Assembly (NCBI GenBank): GCA_039908095.1
Contig: JAMOBJ010000032.1
Span: forward strand, 1 to 38,034
Direction: 5' to 3'
Length of the DNA stretch: 38,034 bases
DNA from: Nitrospirae bacterium YQR-1
GTDB taxonomy: Bacteria; Nitrospirota; Thermodesulfovibrionia; Thermodesulfovibrionales; Magnetobacteriaceae
Of the stretch, positions 1-7,569 are shown in pieces. The notes under the pieces were generated by a model that searched no databases, was not told the DNA's origin, and worked only from the letters and a program-made list of their open reading frames with translations. The first letter of the stretch is position 1. Every line of letters begins with the position of its first letter. The position numbers were made by a program, and so were the translations under genes.

Positions 1-416
1 TACATATTTTTACCGAATATGCCTTTTCTCCTCTGTTTTCAAACCCTTAGACGTTTTGACACTCGGAACTTCCGTTATAATTTCCAATAGCAGACGTGGT
101 TGGGCATTCTAATTGAAAACAAAGGGAGAGTCATGTTCAAAAACATATAAAATGAAGAAAATCCTTACGGGTTTTAGTATTATTGATGAAAAAATAAATT
201 TTATTGCCTTTATAGTAGTACCTCAGTCTCTGATACCATTGGAAACAGGGAATAAGGTGAAACTATTGCTTCACATTGCTGTCAATGACAGATTGGGCTC
301 TCACCGGTATTTTCTATTTATCATTGCAAATGCCCTATCGCCTGAGACCGGCGCTTTTTTTAATCATTGTTAGCGGAACTAACTGTAAAGGCAATTTATT
401 TTATAAGTAAAACTCC
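1..416. other. Left-edge region without a supported gene
   Basis: I see no convincing gene here. The longest open frame (113-373, plus strand) has to start at TTG, and its 86-residue product has no recognisable domain. No clear terminator or RNA gene was seen either. The stretch may be intergenic or hold remnants of something continuing to the left. Confidence 0.4.
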
Positions 417-692
417 CTAATTGTTGGAAATGTACTTACTGATTTCTGCGCTGTTGCAACTATATTCCGCAAGAAACTTAGCTAATTCATCTCTGACTAT
501 TTCTCTTACCTCATCTCTGTCGGGCTTTTGGGAAAGCTCATATTTTATTTCAGCCAGTTTTTTTTTAGTTTCCACCGCAGCCGTCTCTAATGCTTCCACT
601 CTGAGATCAAGCCCATCCAGCCGCCTCTTAAGCTGCACTATTATCTCTTGCATCTCCTCAATCGTTTTCATATCATTATCTTTCTCTTTCAT
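417..692 (-). CDS. Small predicted coiled-coil protein
   Basis: This encodes 91 residues, strongly charged and predicted helical. Residues about 8-65 carry heptad-like leucine/isoleucine spacing (IVQLKRRLDGLDLRVEALE), and an acidic/basic helix follows (EVREIVRDELAKFLAEY). There is no signal peptide, membrane span or catalytic motif. The ATG at 692 is preceded by GGAGGT three bases upstream, which supports this start over the internal Met8. An interspersed repeat copy (716-840) begins 23 bp upstream of the start codon, so any promoter must lie inside or beyond the repeat. The function is unknown; an oligomerising scaffold or small regulatory partner is possible, but nothing in the sequence decides. 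Confidence 0.6.
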   Translation of the reverse strand: MKEKDNDMKTIEEMQEIIVQLKRRLDGLDLRVEALETAAVETKKKLAEIKYELSQKPDRDEVREIVRDELAKFLAEYSCNSAEISKYISNN

Positions 693-715
693 GCCACCTC
701 CGGAAATTTACATTC

Positions 716-840
716 ATACCAAGTTGCATTCAATCGTCTAACTTCGTTGGCTTCGTCAAAAGCTCCTCAACGTACTAAACAGTACGCCTGCGTCGCCTTC
801 TCCTTGCCGCCTTGTTATACTTCTGAATGCAACTTGGTAT
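716..840 (+). repeat. Interspersed palindromic repeat, copy 1 (short subtype)
   Basis: This 125-bp element is bounded by a perfect 17-bp inverted repeat, ATACCAAGTTGCATTCA at the left and its complement at the right. The interior shares CTAACTTCGTTGGCTTCGTC and CTCCTTGCCGCCT-type blocks with the copies at 5431, 7444, 14347 and 28186. It has no reading frame of its own. It lies just upstream of the small coiled-coil gene on the opposite strand. The perfect ends resemble a MITE or a large REP-type element. Confidence 0.85.
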
Positions 841-885
841 CAGCTATTGTAACAAAAAACTTTCTTGCTAATCAAGAACATATTT

Positions 886-900
886 TATACCAAGTAGCCG
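886..900 (+). repeat. Solitary repeat end
   Basis: The sequence ATACCAAGTAGCCGG matches the left end of the interspersed repeat (compare ATACCAAGTAGCA at 7444) but no repeat body follows. It lies 45 bp past the end of copy 1, so it may be a relic of a second or rearranged insertion. The rest of the 841-1011 gap shows nothing else I can support. Confidence 0.4.
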
Positions 901-1011
901 GCAATTCTCGATGAGGCTTAAAAAGCATTGAAGCAAATAGCGGGATATTCTGTTTTTAGGTTCTATAACGTTTAGAGAGTGTAGAAAAATAAGAAGTAGT
1001 CCCTGTCGCTT

Positions 1012-1073
1012 AAAAAGGGTAGCCTTCAGTTTGTAATACGCATCATTGCCGGCCTGCCCGCCCTACCCTTTTT
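1012..1073. terminator. Possible long-loop terminator after the TPR gene
   Basis: A perfect 11-bp inverted repeat (AAAAAGGGTAG at 1012-1022 and CTACCCTTTTT at 1063-1073) surrounds about 40 bp. The right arm contains the last codons and the TAG stop of the TPR gene. Read on the minus strand the stem ends in a short T run. The loop is longer than in a classical intrinsic terminator, so this is tentative. Confidence 0.35.
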
Positions 1074-2628
1074 TATCCTGTAACAAAATCCGTGCAATAG
1101 CCTCTGTTTTGCTTTTAATCTCGGCATGTCTTACAGGGTTTTCCTTCTCAATCAGAAAACCAAGTGCACTTTCATAGGCTTGTAAGGCTTTAATAAGGTT
1201 TTCTTCCTTGTTGTCTATAAAGGAAAGACTGTAACACATGTTGCCCAGGTTAAATAATATTGATGTGTATTTAGCCGGATATTGTTCTTCCATAGCTGGG
1301 ATTTTGAGGGCTTTCTCAAAGCTACGAATCGCCTTCATGATATTTTGCTCTTTGTCTGTCAGCTCTGAGAGGCTGTTATAAGCATTTCCCAATGCCGATT
1401 GAGTCTTAAAATACTCCTCCGGCGTACTCTCCGGCACATAGACTTTCAAGGCTTCCTTGTATGCGAAAATAGCCAGCTTAAGGTTTGCCTCTTTTTCAGC
1501 AGTCTCAGCATATAAGAAATAGGCGTTTGCCACATTTATCTGAGCCATGGCATAGTCCATGGGAGATGTTTCAAAAGTATATACCCTGAGGGTTTCCTTA
1601 AAAGCCTGTATAGCCTTTTTCAAATTACCACTCTTGTCTTGTACCTCGGCAAGAGCGCCGTATGCGCTGCCCAGATTATTTTGAAGCATACCATATTCGG
1701 AAGGAAACTCCACATATGTTCGCACCTTTATAGCCTCCTCATACGCACTTATGGCTTTATTAAGATACACCGCCCTGTTTTCAACCTCTGAAAGATCACA
1801 GTAAACATTACCAAGGTTGGTTTGCGTCTCGGCATAATCTCCTGCATTACTAACAAGGGTACGTACTCTTAACGCCTTCTCAAAAGACTCCGCCGCTTTA
1901 CCCAGGTTTTCCTGCTTATCCCTGTACCGTGATAGTTCCCACAGAGTGTGGCCAAGGCTGTTGTGTGTTATTCCGTACTCCTTTGGATGCTCATGATCTG
2001 TTCTGCCCCTAAGAGCCTCAGTAAAAGCCCTAACAGCACGGTTCAGGTTTTCATCCCTGTCTTTAAGCTCACTCAACGCTCTGTAGGCAAGCCCCAGGCT
2101 GTTTTGGATGTTGCCGTATTTCAGTGCATCGTCATTTAGATTATACACCGTAACCGCCGCTTCAAAAGCCGATATAGCATCAAGTAAATCATTGTCCATC
2201 CCCTGTAGCTCATAAATTGCCCAACATGTATTTCCAAGATTCATATTCACCATGCCATAGTCAAACGGTTTATCCTTAAACTTAAAAACCGTGAGCGCTT
2301 CATTATAGGCGGATTTCGCTTTCTTCAGATACTTCTCTTTTTCATCACCAAGGGCTAATTTGCGGTAACAAATCCCTATGTTGTTTTTTATGTGCCCATA
2401 AACCACCGGAACCTTCCCTGGAGAGATGTCAACAATTATATCAACATACGTATTCAAAGCCTCCTCTGAAAAGCCGTCCTCCAACAGTTTATCCGCAGCC
2501 GCAACTCTTTCGGTATAAACTGAAACCACTTTCCTTTTCTTTAATACCCTAAGTAGAAAAAATAACGATATAATAACTAAAATAACTCCTGCACCTATGC
2601 TAAACAATAGGGTATCAACTACCATCAT
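1063..2628 (-). CDS. Membrane-anchored protein with about eight 50-residue TPR-like repeats
   Basis: This encodes 521 residues. Residues about 7-28 form one hydrophobic span, followed by a basic LKKRK stretch, which suggests an N-terminal anchor with the rest in the cytoplasm. The remainder is roughly eight degenerate copies of a ~50-residue unit with the pattern P..Y...QNNLG.AY..LSE..DK..NL.KAI.AFEEAL.V. This is an extended TPR-type helix pair with an extra helix, longer than the canonical 34 residues. Such arrays normally bind other proteins; no catalytic domain is present. It starts at tandem ATG codons behind a GGGAG-like site. It lies downstream of the HEAT gene and the kinase on the same strand but is separated by 95 bp, so it may have its own promoter. 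Confidence 0.75.
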   Translation of the reverse strand: MMVVDTLLFSIGAGVILVIISLFFLLRVLKKRKVVSVYTERVAAADKLLEDGFSEEALNTYVDIIVDISPGKVPVVYGHIKNNIGICYRKLALGDEKEKYLKKAKSAYNEALTVFKFKDKPFDYGMVNMNLGNTCWAIYELQGMDNDLLDAISAFEAAVTVYNLNDDALKYGNIQNSLGLAYRALSELKDRDENLNRAVRAFTEALRGRTDHEHPKEYGITHNSLGHTLWELSRYRDKQENLGKAAESFEKALRVRTLVSNAGDYAETQTNLGNVYCDLSEVENRAVYLNKAISAYEEAIKVRTYVEFPSEYGMLQNNLGSAYGALAEVQDKSGNLKKAIQAFKETLRVYTFETSPMDYAMAQINVANAYFLYAETAEKEANLKLAIFAYKEALKVYVPESTPEEYFKTQSALGNAYNSLSELTDKEQNIMKAIRSFEKALKIPAMEEQYPAKYTSILFNLGNMCYSLSFIDNKEENLIKALQAYESALGFLIEKENPVRHAEIKSKTEAIARILLQDKKG

Positions 2629-2723
2629 TTACTCCCGCCTCCAACGTTCGGTAAAAAAAACTCCCGAGCCTCGAATAAAATGTATATTGATTATACACTT
2701 AACGGCAAAAAAAAACCTGCCGA

Positions 2724-3143
2724 TTAAAGTTTTTTTTCATTCATAATACTCTCAATAGCCTCAGTGGCGGCTTCTGAGACATCCTTTACTGCATCCCCCT
2801 TAAGCTTACTTAAATGCTCTATGTGAGAGTCTCCGCCGATAATACCAAAGCAATAAGCAGCATCCCCTCTGACAAGAGGGCTTTCGTCCTCTAAAAGCGG
2901 CAGCAACATATCAGCCAGCTCATCCCTCCACGGCAGCGCCACCAGTTCTTCAACAAGGGCTATAGCACCGATTCGTACCCTCATTCTCTCATCCCTGATA
3001 AGTCTGACAATGAGACTACAGGCATCTCTGTCGGCCTTAAACATTGACACAATATTATCCAGAAACCCCTTTTCCATGTAATCCGCCACCATATCACCAA
3101 AGGATTGGTTATCATCAGTCTTACCATACATTTCTTCCATCAT
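2724..3143 (-). CDS. HEAT-repeat protein coupled to the upstream kinase
   Basis: This encodes 139 residues without a signal peptide. Residues about 40-135 form two to three HEAT-like helical pairs (VRLIRDERMRVRIGAIALVE, LLPLLEDESPLVRGDAAYCF, KDVSEAATEAIESI), the kind of surface that binds a protein partner. The start codon overlaps the stop codon of the heme-sensing kinase gene by one base (TGATG on the minus strand), so translation is probably coupled and the two proteins probably work together. HEAT proteins of this size are also found next to phycobilisome lyases and signalling proteins, but no lyase hallmark is visible. A role as kinase regulator or output adaptor is inference. Confidence 0.75.
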   Translation of the reverse strand: MMEEMYGKTDDNQSFGDMVADYMEKGFLDNIVSMFKADRDACSLIVRLIRDERMRVRIGAIALVEELVALPWRDELADMLLPLLEDESPLVRGDAAYCFGIIGGDSHIEHLSKLKGDAVKDVSEAATEAIESIMNEKKL

Positions 3144-5158
3144 CAGGCACCAGGAATTAAAACTTTAAACAGGGCGCCATCTTCTGAATTCTCAACAGTC
3201 AGCCTGCCGTTCATATTATTTTCTACAATTACTTTAGACATGTAGAGCCCTATCCCAGTGCCTTTTCCCTGCTCTTTTGTTGTAAAGTAGGGTTCAAATA
3301 TTCTGTCCATGGTCTCCTCCGCAATTCCCCCCCCGTTGTCTTTAACCATTATCACAATATTGCCATCCTCCGTGTCCACCTCTATACGAATTTCTCCATG
3401 GCCTGTTAAAGATTTACCTGTTGATTTAGCTTTATCTCTTTTTTCGCTTATAGCATCTTTGGCATTATTGATCAAATTAAGCATAACCTGTTTAAACTCA
3501 TTTGGATGACCAAAGGACAACGGCAGGTCAGCCACCTTAGACTCTATCTGAGTATTTACAGAATGACTCTTAAGTTGGGCGTGTAAAATAGACAAAACCT
3601 CATCAATCACAGCGATAACGTTAAATTTTATTTTCTCCTTTGATGGTTGGAAAAAATTTCTGAAATCATCAATTGTTGCAGACATGTACTTAATTTGAAC
3701 CATAGACTTAGACACTATTTCATGTATGCGCTCCCTGCTTAACTCTCCATATATATAGGAGTCCTCGATGTCCTGTATAAGCAGGGCAATAGAGCTAAGC
3801 GGCTGTCTCCACTGATGGGCTATGGCGCCTATCATCTCCCCCATAGAGGCCAGTTTTGACTGATGCATAAGCAGGCGTTCTCTTTTTTGATTTTTCTCTA
3901 TCTCACTTGAGACCTCTTCTTTAAGGCTTTCATTGAGTGTACACAGCTCATTCTGAAGCCTCCTTCTTGCCGTTATATCCTCTTTTACCGCAAGAAAATG
4001 GATTATATCTCCCTCATCATTTTTTATCGGTACTATTTTTACAGATTCCCAGTACAGGTCTCCATTTTTCTTTTTATTTAATAATTCACCGTACCAGTCA
4101 TCACCATTTTTTATTTTTTCCCACATACCTTCGTACACTTCAGGCGGTGTTTGCTCAGATTTTATAATGCTGGGTTTTTTGCCCAGAACCTCCTCAGGCA
4201 AATAACCGGTTAAGTGGACAAAATGCGGGTTTACATACTCTATTTCCGCATCCTTAGAGGTTATTACAACAGTTACAGGGCTGTTTTGCACTATTAACTC
4301 AAAGAGCCTCAATTTTTCCTCAACAACCTTGCGTTGTTCTATCTGATTTCTCAACAGCTCATTTATGTACTTAAGTTCGGACGTCCGGTTGGCAACCTCA
4401 GCGTCTGTCTTATCTTTTGCGCTCTTAAGAATAAACCACTGCGCATGTAACTTTCTTAGTAACACAATCAGAGCCACCGCCGTTATAACAAAAACAGCAA
4501 CATGTATAGACAAGGCATTAATCCTCTGGGGTTTCATCAAAGTATAGATTGATGAGGCCGGATACGTTACACTTATCCCACCCCTGATGTCTCCGACTGC
4601 ATACCCCTGTGCGGCATGGCATTTCATACACGGCTCTTTAACCCTAAGCGGAGCCATGTACCTGTAGGTGCCGTCTTTGATGCCTCCTATCAGCTCAATT
4701 GCCTCGGCAGTACCGGACTCAAACATCTTTAAGTATTTCTCTTCCTGGTTATCCGCCCTGTTTTCAGGCCGCAGGGGTTTTAAACTTGTTATATGAAATG
4801 ATGTATCACTCAGACCTTTAGATATTTCACCTATTTGCCTTGTCATATAGGCCGGATTAATCAGAGTCAGCTTCAGGCCGGTTACCGTGGTTATATCTCT
4901 GTTGGGAACATTCAAGTATGGATTGGGCTGTGCCTTTTCCGAGATTATAGCATAGAGCCCGCCGTGGCCGGCACTCCAGAGACGGGAGAGTTCTATAAAC
5001 CTGAAAATATTTCTGCCCTTCTCTAAAGCCATATTCCTCAGAACATTATTTTGGTTGGCTAAATCCCACGCTAAGGAAGCAAACACCATGACCGCCCATA
5101 TAAATACCGGTAAGACATAGTACAATCCTGACCTCATATAACCACTTACTGAAAACAA
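3143..5158 (-). CDS. Heme-sensing (DUF3365-like) PAS histidine kinase
   Basis: This encodes 671 residues of a membrane sensor kinase. A first membrane span (about 12-31) and a second (about 216-235) enclose a periplasmic domain carrying a c-type heme motif CMKCH at 177-181, in the style of DUF3365/Tll0287 sensors. A PAS domain follows at about 285-398 (PVTVVITSKDAEIEYVN through AVKEDITARRR). The transmitter has an H-box with His448 (IAHQWRQPL), an N-box NLINNAKDAI at 561-570, G1 DNGGGI at 607-612 and G2 GKGTGIG at 631-637, so it appears catalytically intact. The input is probably redox state or a small ligand such as NO or O2, inferred from the heme motif. No response regulator is adjacent; the coupled HEAT gene follows directly. 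Confidence 0.9.
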   Translation of the reverse strand: MFSVSGYMRSGLYYVLPVFIWAVMVFASLAWDLANQNNVLRNMALEKGRNIFRFIELSRLWSAGHGGLYAIISEKAQPNPYLNVPNRDITTVTGLKLTLINPAYMTRQIGEISKGLSDTSFHITSLKPLRPENRADNQEEKYLKMFESGTAEAIELIGGIKDGTYRYMAPLRVKEPCMKCHAAQGYAVGDIRGGISVTYPASSIYTLMKPQRINALSIHVAVFVITAVALIVLLRKLHAQWFILKSAKDKTDAEVANRTSELKYINELLRNQIEQRKVVEEKLRLFELIVQNSPVTVVITSKDAEIEYVNPHFVHLTGYLPEEVLGKKPSIIKSEQTPPEVYEGMWEKIKNGDDWYGELLNKKKNGDLYWESVKIVPIKNDEGDIIHFLAVKEDITARRRLQNELCTLNESLKEEVSSEIEKNQKRERLLMHQSKLASMGEMIGAIAHQWRQPLSSIALLIQDIEDSYIYGELSRERIHEIVSKSMVQIKYMSATIDDFRNFFQPSKEKIKFNVIAVIDEVLSILHAQLKSHSVNTQIESKVADLPLSFGHPNEFKQVMLNLINNAKDAISEKRDKAKSTGKSLTGHGEIRIEVDTEDGNIVIMVKDNGGGIAEETMDRIFEPYFTTKEQGKGTGIGLYMSKVIVENNMNGRLTVENSEDGALFKVLIPGA

Positions 5159-5430
5159 CCAATCCTCCTAAGTAACTCTTTGTATGTGTTTGCTTTTAAA
5201 GCCTTTCCTCTATCTGCCATTCCAGCCCCCGAGCTGGAATCCTTTCCTTTTTTGGCTTAAAAAACAGGCTTTATACGGCAATCGAACGCTCTTGACATAT
5301 TTGGTTCTCTTAGTTTATCACTTTATTACCCTATATATCAAATTTTAAATGTGCAATTAACGAAACCAGAGCCGGAAGGTGGAAATTTTTCTTGACAAAT
5401 AATGCATGTATGCTTAAAATTGCAGAGTTT
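5159..5430. other. Divergent intergenic region between kinase and TMTC-like gene
   Basis: No gene is seen here. The region contains a perfect 8-bp-arm hairpin at 5219-5240 (ATTCCAGC, loop CCCCGA, GCTGGAAT), 61-82 bp upstream of the kinase start, and a second TTGACA at 5292-5297 without a good -10 element. The strong promoter at 5392-5420 serves the plus-strand gene. Confidence 0.5.
5392..5420 (+). promoter_or_regulatory. Sigma-70-type promoter for the first TMTC-like gene
   Basis: TTGACA at 5392-5397 and TAAAAT at 5415-5420 are separated by exactly 17 bp, a near-consensus housekeeping promoter. Transcription would begin near 5427, a few bases before repeat copy 2 (5431-5573). The whole repeat would then lie in the 5' untranslated leader, ahead of the ribosome binding site GAGGTG at 5591-5596. 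Confidence 0.65.
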
Positions 5431-5573
5431 ATACCAAGTTGCATTCATTCGATTAACTTTGTTGGCATCGTCGAAAGCTCCTTGACGTACGCTCCCCTAA
5501 AAGGGGAATCCCCTGTAAGGGGAGGTCGCTTTCTCCTTGCCGCCTCGTTACTCTTTTGACTGCTACTTGGTAT
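5431..5573 (+). repeat. Interspersed palindromic repeat, copy 2 (long subtype)
   Basis: This 143-bp element has ATACCAAGTTGCATTCATTC at the left and a right end complementary to ATACCAAGTAGCAGTCAAAA. The middle holds two small GC-rich palindromes (CCCCTAAAAGGGG and CCCCTGTAAGGGG) shared with the copies at 14347 and 28186 but absent from the short copies. It sits in the predicted leader of the first TMTC-like gene. With copy 3 it brackets that gene in direct orientation. Confidence 0.85.
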
Positions 5574-5602
5574 TAGTCTTAGCAGCAACTGAGGTGCTTT
5601 TA

Positions 5603-7426
5603 ATGATGCACAACCGTTTTAATAAAACAACACTGGTTTTACTTATCGTGGCTGCCGCCATGGTTGTTTATTTTCCGCTTAGGGAAAACGGCTTTATTAA
5701 TTGTGACGACCCACAGTATGTCACAGAAAACTCATATGTAGGTGACGGCCTCACGCTGGAGGGATTGAAATGGGCATTTAATACCAACTATTTTTTTAAC
5801 TACCATCCCCTCACATGGCTTGCCCACATGTCTGACACTCAGATTTTTGGTGTAAACCCCGCAGGGCATCATTTGACAAGCCTTATTCTCCACATTGTAA
5901 ACACCCTCCTGCTGCTTGTGTTTCTTGAAAGGCTCACAATCCCCCCCTTACAGGCACTCTTTATAGCTGCACTCTTTACCCTGCACCCTTTAAATGTTGA
6001 ATCTGTGGCATGGGTATCGGAAAAGAAAAATCTCTTATATACAACATTTTGGTTTCCATCGCTTATTGCTTATTTAAAGTACGGGAAAACTCTCAAAAAA
6101 AATTACTACTTTCTCTGTTTCACTTTTTTTGTACTAAGTCTGTTGTCTAAACCTATGGCTGTGACCTTGCCTGTTGTGTTGTTTCTTCTTGACTTTTGGC
6201 CACTCAGACGATTTTCAAAACTTTCAATTGCCGAGAAAATCCCCTTTATAATTCCAGCTTTTTTAAGCAGTCTGATAACCTATAATCTTCATGCAGAGGG
6301 CTCAGCGATTGCCACACTAAGCGTATTTCCCCTTACATCCCGCATCGGATACTCTATGGTGTCATACGTAAATTACATTTTAAAAATGATATGCCCGGTT
6401 AACCTGATTCTTTTCTATCCATACCCTGAGGGTTTCATAACTTTAAAATTTATTTTTTCCGCCTTATTTCTTATAGTAATTACATTTTTAGCTTTCAAAT
6501 TGAGAAAAACACACCCGTATTTTCTTTTTGGGTGGGCATGGTTTCTTATCGTACTTTTCCCTGTCAGCAGAGTTTTTTTTGCCGGACGTGACCCCATGTC
6601 AGACCGCCATGCTTATCTCTCAGCCATAGGAATATTCATTATTGCAGCAGCAGGATTACCGGACTTACTTAAACACAAGAGCCTGGATAAATACAAAGAA
6701 AGTGCTTTTCTAAAAACAAATGGACAGAACACAGCAGCCGTATTGCCGGTTTTCATCTCAGTAGCCATACTATCTGTTTTTTCCATCATATCCCTCAGGC
6801 AAGTGCAACGGTGGAGGGACTCGCTGACTCTGTTTAGTTATGCCGTCACCGTATCACCGCGCAGTTTTCAGTCGTACAATAACTACGGGGCGGAGCTGAT
6901 TGCCCATGGAAGGTACTCAGAGGCTATTAATCTCTTACAAAAAGGGCTTGAGATTAATCCCTCCTCCCCATCACTTAATTATAAAATGGGATATGCCCTT
7001 ACAAAGCTTGGCAGAATTGATGAGGCTTACGATTATTATTCTAAAACCAAATTTTCGAGTTCACAGATAAGCGAGGCTTTTTATTATAAACGGGAAGGAC
7101 TAAGATATCTGAAAGATAAAAAATACCTTCAGGCGGTGCGCTATCTTTCTCTCTCATTAGAGATAACGCCCGGTGATGTTGAAGCTATCAACAACAAAGG
7201 GATAGCGCTTATGGGATTAGGCAGATTGGTTGAGGCAGCAGAGATGTTTACGGCAGGGCTTACGATTAATCCTAAAAGCCCTGAAATGCTCTATAACAAG
7301 GCACTGGCATTGAAACAAAACGGCAACACTGCAGGGGCATTGGAGTGCCTTGCAGCAGCACTAAAACTTGCCCCCGAATCCAAAGTAATAAGAAAAGCTA
7401 TAGAGGATATATCCTCACAGCGGTAA
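5603..7426 (+). CDS. TMTC-like GT-C glycosyltransferase with C-terminal TPRs (copy 1)
   Basis: This encodes 607 residues from the ATG at 5603, chosen because GAGGTG lies six bases upstream; the frame stays open further upstream but only through repeat copy 2. The N-terminal ~400 residues are polytopic with the hallmarks of TMTC-type GT-C proteins: an acidic pair in a luminal loop (CDD, D35-D36), HPLTW at 68-72, GHH at 88-90 and HPLNVESVAW at 128-137 followed by a basic KK. TPR units follow from about residue 415 (SYNNYGAELIAHGRYSEAI, INNKGIALMGLGRLVEAAEMF). By family knowledge it transfers a sugar from a lipid-linked donor to periplasmic protein or glycan; the substrate is unknown. Two homologues lie at 9034 and 11048 on the other strand. 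Confidence 0.8.
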   Translation: MMHNRFNKTTLVLLIVAAAMVVYFPLRENGFINCDDPQYVTENSYVGDGLTLEGLKWAFNTNYFFNYHPLTWLAHMSDTQIFGVNPAGHHLTSLILHIVNTLLLLVFLERLTIPPLQALFIAALFTLHPLNVESVAWVSEKKNLLYTTFWFPSLIAYLKYGKTLKKNYYFLCFTFFVLSLLSKPMAVTLPVVLFLLDFWPLRRFSKLSIAEKIPFIIPAFLSSLITYNLHAEGSAIATLSVFPLTSRIGYSMVSYVNYILKMICPVNLILFYPYPEGFITLKFIFSALFLIVITFLAFKLRKTHPYFLFGWAWFLIVLFPVSRVFFAGRDPMSDRHAYLSAIGIFIIAAAGLPDLLKHKSLDKYKESAFLKTNGQNTAAVLPVFISVAILSVFSIISLRQVQRWRDSLTLFSYAVTVSPRSFQSYNNYGAELIAHGRYSEAINLLQKGLEINPSSPSLNYKMGYALTKLGRIDEAYDYYSKTKFSSSQISEAFYYKREGLRYLKDKKYLQAVRYLSLSLEITPGDVEAINNKGIALMGLGRLVEAAEMFTAGLTINPKSPEMLYNKALALKQNGNTAGALECLAAALKLAPESKVIRKAIEDISSQR

Positions 7427-7443
7427 TATCATAAAAAGCCGTT

Positions 7444-7569
7444 ATACCAAGTAGCATTCATTCGATTAACTTTGTTGGCTTCGTCCAAAGCTCCTTGACG
7501 TACGAGCATAGTACGCCTTTGTCGCTTTCTCCTTGCCGCCTCGTTACTCTTTTGACTGCTACTTGGTAT
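7444..7569 (+). repeat. Interspersed palindromic repeat, copy 3 (short subtype)
   Basis: This 126-bp element has left end ATACCAAGTAGCATTCA and a right end complementary to ATACCAAGTAGCAGTCA. It fills the gap between the converging TMTC-like and flippase genes, starting 17 bp after one stop codon, and its last base is the last base of the flippase stop codon. It could act as a bidirectional RNA hairpin at the convergent 3' ends. Confidence 0.85.

Noticed and set aside
113..373. 86-codon plus-strand frame near the left edge
   Set aside because: It needs a TTG start, has no domain or conserved-looking motif, and nothing nearby supports it.
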